DNA from: Pestalotiopsis fici W106-1
Lineage: Eukaryota > Ascomycota > Sordariomycetes > Amphisphaeriales > Sporocadaceae
DNA: 64,000 bases
NCBI RefSeq assembly: GCF_000516985.1
Contig: NW_006917099.1
Coordinates: forward strand, 2,062,685 to 2,126,684
Direction of reading: 5' to 3'
Positions 32,964 to 43,000 of this stretch are shown here, piece after piece. Each line of letters opens with the position of its first letter. Positions within the stretch are counted from its first letter, which is position 1. The notes beneath the pieces are model-generated. The model did no database searches, was not told the DNA's origin, and saw only the letters and a program-made list of their open reading frames with translations. The translations under genes and the position numbers were made by a program.

Positions 32964-34304
32964 CTACTCATCGGTTGGTGAATCTGATGGTATGTCGTAT
33001 GCACCGAGGCGACTCGAATTGCGTGACGTGGGCGAAAGAGTACGTCTGGCAGAGTATTCCTGTCCAGACAAGGACCCTGCTGGGGATCCTGCTTCGGCTA
33101 CAACCTGAGATGGAACAAAATAATGATCTTCCGAGAATGGTGCCATACTGGGCAGTCTTTTTTTATTGTGCCTCGATTCTTCGTAGGCTTGGGAACTGCT
33201 AGGAACAAAGTCCCGCCCGGGAAAAGCAGATAGATCTGGTGAAGGTGCAGCGCGTGGACGGATGGGTGGTTGTCGCCACATGGCCAACTGATCTTGCGTC
33301 AGGTTGTAGACTTCCAGGCTGTCCTCGAGTGGCATCTCGTGGTCAAGCCGCGTGTAGAAGAGTGTGTACTTGTGGGTAGGGGCACCCAGCCTCCAACTAG
33401 TGACATCGTAATCATCCGAGGCGTGTTCTGGGAGCACCGGTCTGGAGCTGAGTTCGTAAGTTCTGATCTCTACATTCCCCTTTTCTTGTGCCACGACCAT
33501 TACAAGGACATACTTGCGTCCCTGCTTGACCGGTGGGGCTGGAATGGACGGTGTGGCATCGGGGTCCCTCGAGTAAGCCGTCATGATGAACCTTGCGAGG
33601 TCGTCGAATCTTCGTTGGGTCACGGACTCATTTGTGGGCTCGTAACGAATGCACAAGAATTGGGGAAAGGCGGTGATGAGTCGTATTCCTTTTTGATCGT
33701 CCTTGGACTTTTCGCGGATGGACTGAGAGACGGACTCGGATAGTGGTGTCCTGCCATCATAGACAATCAGACTACGTCTTGAGTTGTCTTCATCCGAAAT
33801 CGTCGTCGTTCGAAAGACGCCATTGACCTTTTGGCAGACTTCGTGGTCCCACATGAGAAAGGTCGGGTTCTGAAAGAGACTTGTCTTGACGAGGGGACTT
33901 TCGAGGAGCTGTTCCAGTACAGGATACAATGCTACGAAATCTTTCATGGATGTCAAGTTGGGGAACATGTTGGCCAGTAAGCGACCCTGAACTCTTGAGT
34001 CCATGTCTTCATCGCCGTTGCCAAAATCATGGTAGGCTGCCTCAAACAATGGAGAGTTCGCTGCTGCTGCTGCTGCTGGAATCAAACCTAGAGATAACAA
34101 GTGTCTGACAATAACGAGGACGGTATTCAAATGCCCACAGCTCACGAGGCGGCTGGCTCTGGTGGTCTTGTTTTGCTCGACGTGCACATCGCCGATCCAG
34201 TCTGAGAGAGTGACCACATCTCCGTACGGCTGTCTGCAGGCGAGCAGCCAGGCCTGACTGTGTAGGTCTTGAGGGTACTTTTTTCGCAAATCTTGTGCTG
34301 ACAT
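32964..34304 (-). CDS. Orphan protein of 446 residues
   Basis: A single long frame from ATG 34304 (MSAQDLRKKYPQD...) to a stop at 32964. The frame reads open to 34382 without a better start. Globular and mixed in composition for about 340 residues, with motifs LLESPLVKTSLFQNPTFLMW, FPQFLCIRYEP and a Tyr-rich stretch near 300. A disordered Ser/Pro/Arg tail completes it. A short alanine run is encoded by GCT repeats near 34063. The FPQFLCIRYEP part vaguely recalls the hydrophobic core of ubiquitin-specific peptidases, but no Cys or His box is visible, so I make no functional claim. It is divergent from the coiled-coil gene at 34588. Confidence 0.6.
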   Translation of the reverse strand: MSAQDLRKKYPQDLHSQAWLLACRQPYGDVVTLSDWIGDVHVEQNKTTRASRLVSCGHLNTVLVIVRHLLSLGLIPAAAAAANSPLFEAAYHDFGNGDEDMDSRVQGRLLANMFPNLTSMKDFVALYPVLEQLLESPLVKTSLFQNPTFLMWDHEVCQKVNGVFRTTTISDEDNSRRSLIVYDGRTPLSESVSQSIREKSKDDQKGIRLITAFPQFLCIRYEPTNESVTQRRFDDLARFIMTAYSRDPDATPSIPAPPVKQGRKYVLVMVVAQEKGNVEIRTYELSSRPVLPEHASDDYDVTSWRLGAPTHKYTLFYTRLDHEMPLEDSLEVYNLTQDQLAMWRQPPIRPRAAPSPDLSAFPGRDFVPSSSQAYEESRHNKKRLPSMAPFSEDHYFVPSQVVAEAGSPAGSLSGQEYSARRTLSPTSRNSSRLGAYDIPSDSPTDE

Positions 34305-34587
34305 TGTGAATGGATTGAATAGGGGCTTTTGGATCAAATAAAGTGGTTGCAATGAAAGATGATTGCCAATGACGGGCCACATCTAATGACGTAGCCTCTC
34401 TGGACTGCGCGTAGTGGACTTCTCCTCATTGTGCAAGTACCTTCCCAGACAGCAGAACATGAAGGCAGTTAGGTGTTTTTGTTCCGAGTGCTAGTCCGGT
34501 TTTGCCCAAATGCCCCCGATGCCAACAGCTCCCACATTCGTGCATCACTTGCAAATCAAATGCATTGTTCGTTGAACCATAGTTAAA

Positions 34588-37500
34588 ATGGACGACGAAA
34601 TTCAAGACTCTCAAATGGAAAACAATAGTCAAGGTGACGACTCAGATCACACAGATACGGATGGGCCCAGCAACGCCAAGGCGGGGTCCAGAGGCAAGAG
34701 GACCATAATGCCTGCGCTTCCCTCTGCAATCTCGTCTCCAGACTACAGGGAAAAGGCATGTCAGGCCTCGAACCGAAACAAAAGTATACAGAAAGCACTC
34801 GAAAGCACCAAGAGGATTTCCCAGAAGGAGTATCAGACCACGCAGGCACACCTAGAACGCATGAGTTACTCAGCGGATCCATGGGACCTCTTGGAAAACG
34901 ATCGAATCATCCTCAAGGCTCAGGAATCAGAGATCAAGACCATCGAAGACCAAGTCCGCCAAACACACTACAATGTGGACGAGGAGAGCAAGACGCGACA
35001 GAGCTATGCAGCTCGCATGGACAGAATCACCAAAAGAGTCCAAGAAAAGGGTATGGCCGTACCATCGGACTTTACGCGGGCGGTTCTACAATTGAATCTC
35101 CATTCCATTGGCATGGGTTTCCTAAAGGCCCAGCCCGGTATGCAGATGCTCGTGGAGGATGGACATTCCCACGAGGTGCCGCCGTCAACCCAACCACCCC
35201 GGTCGCTCATGGGTCCCCCAGCACTCCCTGCACAGCCCATCATCAGCCCGTCACAAGCCGAGACACGTGCAAAATAAGAGAGTCACTACCTGAACAAGTA
35301 CCTCGCAGCAGAGCTACATGGCCAGGAAAGTGACGGCAATGCCGTGAAGCTCAGAGCAGAATTGGCCAATGTCCAAGGCCAACTCAACGCGGTCAAAGGC
35401 CAGGCGGAAGATTTGAACAATCAACTCATTGGGCACCAGAAGGAGGTTGACACTCGAGACGAGAAGATTCGAGCCCTCGAGGGCCGAGTCACAGAAGTCA
35501 ATGTGGAACTTGGACTTGAAAAACAAGCCAGGGAAGATGAAGAGGCCGAGCGGACCAAGGCTCAAGAGCAAGCTACCTTATATAAGGGGCGATATGAAGA
35601 TCTCAGCAACGCGAAAGTCCAAGATTCCAACCAATTGATTCTTGCCAACGCGGACATATCACAATTGAGGCGCAAAGTTGAGCAACTCAATAACAACTGG
35701 ACCACTGCAAGATCCCTTGCTGATAGCCTCCAAAGACACCTGAATAATCAGACTACAACGAGCAGTGACAACTACAAAAAGCTGTGCAAGGCTCGGGAAG
35801 ATGAGGCTCTTCTGAAGATCAAACTGGACAAGAGCAACAGGCGGATTGCTGACCTTGAAGCGTCGGTCCGACAAAACGGGTATCTCAAAGATGAGTTGAC
35901 TCAAGCTCAAGGACAGAACTCGCAGCTCCAGAGCGACAATGAGCAGCTCACAGGACGCTGCCATGGCTTGGAGGAGGAGATAGCATTCCACAAGCAAACA
36001 CTGCAAGAGCGAACAAGAAAAATCACGGAGCTGGGCGAGGAGCTTGGCAGGGCAAATTCCAGTTTAGCCACCGTCGAGGATGATCTCGCAAACGACAGGG
36101 CCTACGTCGAACAGCTCCAGAAAGAATTTGAGGAATCCCAACAAAAAGTCAATTCGCTTGAGAATCGTGCCAAAACGGCAGAAGAACTTGCAGCGCAATA
36201 TGAGACAAACTCGATCGCGCTCAATACCTTTATAAATGACCAACTACAAAGCCTTGATCTGGAGTCTACACCATATGAAGCCGAGCCGTCTGAAATGGTG
36301 GCTTTTTTGGTGTCACGAATCAAGAGCCTGCGAGTCACCTTGACAGCAACCGAAGTTGATCTCGACAAGTTGGACGAGGACCACAAGAGTCTCAAGGAGC
36401 AGTCAGAGGCGTCCAAGTCCACGATCACGGACTTACGAAAGCAGGTTCACCAATGTACCATGGATGCGACTGCCAATACATCAAGACTCGAAGCAGAGCT
36501 TGCCAAATCAGACCAAGATTCACGGTTCGAAACCACGAGACTCGAAGCAGAGCTTGTCAAATCAAATCAAGATTCGCAGACTAAAATTTCAAAACTCGAA
36601 TCAGAGCTTGCAAAGGCAAATCAAGATTCACAATCCGAAATCTCAAGGCGCGAGGCAGAGCTTTCGGAATCAAAGATGAACAATTCGAGACTCGAAAAGG
36701 AGCTTGAGAAATCGAAAATGGATGCTGGATCCACAACACCAAGACTCGGAACAGAGCTTGAGCAATCAAAGACTACAGTCTCCGGGCTCCGAGAGCAACT
36801 CGAACAATCAAAAACTACAGCCTCTGAACTACAACAGGCGCTTGGTCATTCGCAAACCACGGCTTCGGTGCTCCAGGGGCAGCTTCGATATCTCAAGTCC
36901 TATTCGGATAGACGAGCTTTGATATTGTTGATAGCGATCCAACATTCTACATCTCACGCAGATGATACAATTTCAGGACTCTGTTTAGAGCTTGAAAATC
37001 TCAAGGTCAGATCGAATGACGCTACAGATGACCTCCAGATTGCAAACGAACAGTTGCAAGCTCTGGAAAGGCTCAAGAATGTCAGCATTGACAAGATTCA
37101 TTCGCTTGAGAATGTCGACACGGAAAACAAATTTCTCAAGACGCGAGTCGAGTCTTTGGAGAAGGCCAGGCGCGACGTCAGTATCAAAAGCCTCGAGAGC
37201 AAAATTGCCTTGGAGGAAGAGATACAAACACATCAAGAGGAAGCAAAGAAGAATCTGGCCCAAGTCGTACAACTGGAAAGCAAGCTCAAACAGTTCGTAG
37301 ACAAGGCGAACCAGAATTGCGTGCTTCATGAAACAAACTATGAGATTCTCAACAAAAGAACCAATGAGATTCTCAATGTCATGATAGGCCGCCTCCCGCA
37401 TGCCAAGTGGGACTACTTTATCAATGTGTTCTGTGTCAAGTCAAGGACAATCCGTACACTGGATCGTAAGGGCATGCTAGCTGTCCTCACTCCTTGGATC

Positions 37501-38364
37501 TCGGATGAGACACATCTTTTTGGAGACCATGGATGCGTCTTCATCACCGCCGCCCGAATCTTTTACATGATCCATATGGATGAATGGAAGCCTGCGGATG
37601 CAGTCAGAGCTCTTCAGCAATTGTACATGTTGTCGATACTCATCATGCATTGTGGCGAAGACTTTGATGGGGTCGGCAAACTGCTGAACACCATCATGAT
37701 GGAAAAGCTTTGTGCACAGTTTTCAGCTCATGCTTATCTGCACGACTTTGCGATTCTTCAACTGCTGCAACTCGAAAGCTTTATGGCCCAGGACGAAGAG
37801 TTCAGGCCAAAAGTTGACCTGGGCATGATGAAGAGCCCAGATACCCATCTTCCTTGCATCCTGGGACAGCTGATACAAGATGGAAAGCATATGGACCGAC
37901 CTGCAATTCAGGCGGCTCTGAATAAAAATACCTACCATGCAGTAGAGCGGGTAGTTATTTGCCGTGATGCTGCAGTCGAGGGCTTTTTTGCAGTCGTGGA
38001 CCCCGAAAACGCAACAGTGCGTGTAGTGGACCGAAAGCTTGCCAGACCGGTCATCTACAATGCCACATATACAAACAGGACGGCCGTGATCACGTCCCCT
38101 GATAATGATAGATGGGACGATCAAGTATTCGACCATATTTCGGGTGACACTGACTTTTCCTGGGATGCGAATATTGCAATCCTGCCAGAGATCGATTCTG
38201 CTCTGCTGGTGGATGCAGAGGATACATCAGATGAGGACTTGGCGCGGGAGATCGAGACGACAAGTCTCGCATTCATGCGGGAGCATGTTCCCGAATTTGT
38301 AGCCGAGACGGAAGCCAGACAAGCAGCTGTACGAGCAGCTCGAGAAGCTAGAAGACATGAATAA
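34588..38364 (+). CDS. Large coiled-coil orphan protein, split by one in-frame TAA or a cryptic intron
   Basis: Two frames in the same phase, 34588-35277 and from just after it to 38364, read as one protein. Codons after the TAA at 35275-35277 continue protein-like (SHYLNKYLAAELHGQESDGN) into the second frame before its first ATG. A 45-base intron 35267-35311 (GTGCAA...GCAGCAG) would remove the stop in frame. The same GTGCAA donor is used in the bL34m gene. Product about 1,240-1,260 residues: an acidic/polar N-terminus, a central coiled coil from about 250 to 920, and a globular C-terminal domain of about 330 residues (GRLPHAKWDYFINVFCVKSR onward). Looks like a tether or structural protein; no known family recognised. 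Confidence 0.6.
36480..36890. repeat. About 51-bp coding repeat in the coiled coil
   Basis: Units of about 17 residues of type RLEAELAKSDQDS repeat around eight times with drift. At DNA level GAGCTTGCCAAATCA-like phrases recur. They extend the coiled coil. Confidence 0.75.
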
Positions 38365-40054
38365 AATTAGCTCTTTCTGACCTTGTGCTCCTGAAATGGT
38401 TGTGATGTTGTCGTACTGAAGTCACTAGTAGACATATAACATATCCCACAGACACCATATCCAAGAGACTTTTTTCAGATGTTTTTTCACAAATTGAGAA
38501 ACTGGTCGACGGTCAAATCTACAGATCTAAAGAGGCGGGCTTGGCAATATCGAGTAGTAAACTCAAGGTGCTGAACATGAGCAGCATATCTGACGCCAAA
38601 TTTCAGGGAATTATTTTGCTCGAAGAACCAGGCTGCATCCCTTATTTGTATAAGCATCTCAAGAGACGATACCAGGCTACTGGCATTAGCATTCTGCAAT
38701 TCCGGCTCATCTGGTACGAGTCCAAGAACTTGGCAAATTGAGCCATTGAGGGGATTGTGCTATAATGGTCCACTCAGGCTCTCTAGCATGCTTGCATGGC
38801 TGAATTACATGTGGAACGATTTGTTCTCTCAATCCCATGTGCTACATATGGACCTGGGGGCGTGGTTCCAAGTGCGTTTATTGGTATAATCAACGGGCGT
38901 TTTTAATAATAACATGGGACATTGGTGCAGTGGTAGCACAATGGCAATAAATCCAGAGGTGAGGAGATAAGCTGAGAGGCCAGCCTTTCACTAGGCAGGG
39001 TACTCTGAGCATTGAGACTTGACCTTCAGTGATGCTCCGCTGCGTGTGTCAGCCGCTGGATTCAAGGCCAAAGGTCCTAGGTTCGAATCCTAGTTTCTCC
39101 CTCTTTTTTTGTTTTTCATAATTGGATTTTTAGTCAAGTCATCTCCAATACTTTTTAACCATTGATATTCCGTCTTTCTCAATGAAAGAGTTGTAGTATT
39201 TTGGAGCATTGTGGTCAGTAGCATTGCTTTGTGACTGGACAAGGCACAAGTTTTATTATTGATCAGGTCCCGCGGCGCACCTTCCTTGTGAATTTCGACT
39301 GACAGTTAGGGGCCGTGGGCATCTGGGACGTGACTAATATGGATTCTCGCGAACCTAGTACGGGGAATCATTATATACAAGTACCGTTGGTGCATCTTTA
39401 CGGAGCTTTGTAAACAATGCTAGTTTCAATCTCCGAGTTGTGGATTGGACGGGCTTTGTTTTACTCGGGAGTGGTGTCCGTTTCTTTGCTCTTCAATTCA
39501 ACCATCGAGCTCTTGAACATTCAAAGTTTCATCTCTGCCTTTATTACTTGTATTAAATAGATCATATTGCCCATACGTTGCGGCAAAAAGAATTCAACAA
39601 ACGTGGTTTTTCTCCTTGTTAGCGGAGTTTTGTAGCTAGTCATCATTATATCCATTTTCTTCCATAAATGTGATGCTCTGGATTATCAAATGAATTTGAC
39701 TTGTACTTTGTTGCTGTTTAACTGACATGTAGTTGATTAAAGCGGGGCCAGTTACACAATCGAGTTTACATAAGTAGACGAGTCTTGGCGCAAACATCAT
39801 GGTCTTGGGCACTTATCGATAAAGCTCATCAGCCGCGTAGCTGCTTCCGTGTTTGTACACCAACTGGCATGCTCATTCCATCACCATTACAACCTCCAAA
39901 ATCCCCACCATCCATGCGACGAGAGCGCATTCGAATGACTAAACGTCCGCGACGCTAATGACACCGATATCGACTTGCGACTGGTGATTGGGCATGATTG
40001 ACACGTGAACCAAACCACTCTACGCGTCGACGATGCACCTTGGCGACACTCACC
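38365..40054. other. 1.7-kb spacer with second tRNA-like element
   Basis: No protein-coding gene seen. The element at 38916-39100 and its flanks (similar to 28105-28250 from about 38795) are listed separately. The right end is the promoter of the telomere-type protein. Confidence 0.5.
38916..39100 (+). ncRNA. tRNA-like Pol III element, copy B
   Basis: A diverged copy of the element at 28252-28404. It has the A-box-like TGGTGCAGTGG, a complete D stem GTGC/GCAC, a perfect B box GGTTCGAATCC inside T arm CTAGG-TTCGAAT-CCTAG, and a T7 run right after (from 39104). The acceptor pairing is poor (GGGACAT with TTTCTCC) and the insert between anticodon halves is about 125 bases. Copy A has the better acceptor and copy B the better D and T arms. 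The upstream 120 bases also match copy A upstream, so the duplicated block is longer than a tRNA. Confidence 0.45.
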
Positions 40055-43000
40055 ATGGCCGACGACAACATGGACGTCGCCAAGAGGCTGGATGCCGCCA
40101 TACCGATTGCACAGCTAGGCCCTGAAGCATCTCGCGACAGTGCAGTTCACGGCATTATCACGATTGTGTGGCCGTTCAACAAGGTCAACAACTCTGTCGC
40201 ATTCATCCTCGCCGAACCCGAAGCCCGTTTGCGTTTAGCCAAGGGTCAGATTCGCGTCAACTGTGTCGGAGCGAGTGCCAAGGCCATTTCGGAATGTGGT
40301 CTAGGCAGCGGCGACAAGGTGCGATTGAGCTTGGAAGGCGTCGAATTCGTGGCCAACGATGCCAAGTCACGTATCCCGGGAACCGAGTCGGAGTGGCAGC
40401 TCAGTTTCTCCAAGCGATTGATTCTACAAGCAAAGATTGGGTACGCCGAGGAGACGAAAAACGTCGACATCGATGCGTCGGCGGAGCCAGAAGTTGAACC
40501 TCTTGCGCCGGTATTGCCAGTACCAGAGCCCGAGATTGAGCTGGATCTACCCATACTGCCCAGTGCCACTCCCGTCAAGAATACTGCGCTGCAACTCAAG
40601 GACGGAGAATACGAGTCACCCGCCTTTGTCAAGCGGGCGAGAATATCCTATGGTGGACTTTTTGAGGGAGATTTATTCGAAGATGATGGTGGAATCAAGG
40701 GTCAAGGTCGAAAGAGGACACGATTTTCGCTGGATCCCAGATCTTGGAGGTATACAAGTCGATCGCCTAGCCCAGAACAATCGCAAGATGACACGGATCA
40801 AGAGCAATTAAGTCCAGCCCGCCCGCAAATGGCTGATGGAGAAAGCCAGACTATGGAATTGGACTTTGCCGCCCCTGAACAGACTGAAAAGTCGCATGCT
40901 CAAACAAGTTCATTTCTCCAGGCAAATGTCGACCAAGGCCAACAGACTATTTCGCAAGGTACTTGGACTGCACCGGAACCGCAAGAGCAATTTACTGGGA
41001 TTCCATCAAAACCGACTTTTGATAATGCCGGTATTCAGGTTGAGCAAGGGTGGAATCAACAGCCTCTGCCAATGGCCTATCCTGAGCTTCCTCCCGAGAT
41101 TCCCTTTGCCAATCTGGAGCGGCCATTCGAGTCACCAATTCCCAACGGCTTTGATGGTGACTTGATGCCTCGGCATGATTTTGTACATGGCAATCCTTTT
41201 ACACAGGACAGTCTCTTTGCGGCAAATCAGGAAATTTCAAATGAGCAAACTACAGTGTATCCAGATCCCGAACACTATGAAACCAAACCGGCCAACCTTG
41301 CTCACGCTTCTCCATTTGTTGAAAATGTCCCTCTTGCAGAAGCCACCGTGACGGTGCCCGCCGATCCGTACACCCGTGAGACTAGTGTTCCCTCGGAACG
41401 AGCGGCAATCAATGCAGGAACCTCGACTTGGGCTGCAGTGAATCAAACAGACGGCCGATCTGTCTCGAGACCAGTATCAAGTCGACATGGTAGCGGTAAT
41501 GGTACAACTCCACAATCTGCCATGGTCATTGATGAAAGCGACTCTGATGAAGAGCCACTTGTGGATGCCGCACATGGTAGTCTCGGAGACGCTCCAGTAT
41601 CTCGACCAGACCATGTAGCAAGTGCCCTCCAACAAGCTGCCCAGAACCCTTTTATCCAAGGTCCACCACCTGGCCATGATGTTACCGAGGAAGATTGGGA
41701 CGAGCAAGTACACGCATACGCCGACCATGCCCCTGATCGCTATGATGACGAGTATGACGAGGACGAAGATGGAGGAGATTACGACACCAGCAATTACCTG
41801 GCGCCACAAGACGATGAAGATGATGGAGATGACATGGATTTGAGACAGCACGCTCTAGAACCTGAATTCAATGATGGAGAGGAACAAAGTTGGGATGAAG
41901 AGTACGATGAGGAAGAATACGACGAGGATGAAGAGGACGAAGAAGAGGAGCCACAAGTCAACAAACCGCAGCGACCAGCCTCATCCGCTCCAGTAGTCAT
42001 TGATCTATTATCCGACTCTGATGATGATGAGCCACCGCCTCGTCCGCCTACCATGCCTGCAGTTCGGCCCCAAGTATCAATGCAAGCAACTTCACCCGAC
42101 TATGGTCCTGGTAGTGAAGATGAAGAGGAGGAAGAGGAGGAAGAGGAGGAGGTCGAGGAAGAGGAGGAGGTAGAGGAAGAGGAGGAAGACGAAGAAGAAG
42201 AAGAAGAAGAAGAAAGCGAGGAAGACAGACAGGCAATCCTGGATGCAGACCATGACAGCGAAGAAGATTCCGACATTGAAGAAACCACTGCCAACGAGGT
42301 CGACATGCTGGTGGATTATGACCAAGAAAGTGAAGACGAAAGCAGTGTGTCGGAAGTTGCTCAAATACCCCGGCTTCCTCCGACAATCCCCGTGGTCGAC
42401 TCGGACCAAGTCATGGAGGCTGTTGTCCAAGAGTCTCAATCCAACGAGGATCAGCCACCAGGTTCTCAAGAGCAACCGAGCATTTCCGAGCCCATTTCAA
42501 TAGAGGCAGACCAAGAGACAGACCAAGAGGCAGAGAGGGAAACAGAGAGTATACCAGCAAAAGTCGAGTCAGAGCCAAAAATCGATGCGCCTTTGCCGCC
42601 ACTCACTCAATCTCGGTCGCCGGTCCCTCACGATCAAGATGTCGTCATGGAAGAGGCTACCGAGACATTAGTTGAGGATCCTCTACCAACTCTAGCAGAA
42701 ACCCGACCGACAGAACTTTACCCGGCAGAGACGAAAATGGAGGTGGATGACGCCGCACAGTCTATACCCGAAGATAAAGATATAACCGACGAGTCTACTG
42801 TGGAAGAGATTGTGGTTGCTTCCAAGGACGAACCCGAGCAAGCCAAAAGCCCCCAGACACGACCAATATCGGCTATAGATGCCATGGATATGCTTGCAGA
42901 TGCCGATCCCGAGGATGTTGTTTTGGTTGAACCAAGCTTCCTTACAAGGGCTGCCGAGGCCGCAGAGGTTTCTCAGCCAGACTCGGCAACTCAAGAGATT

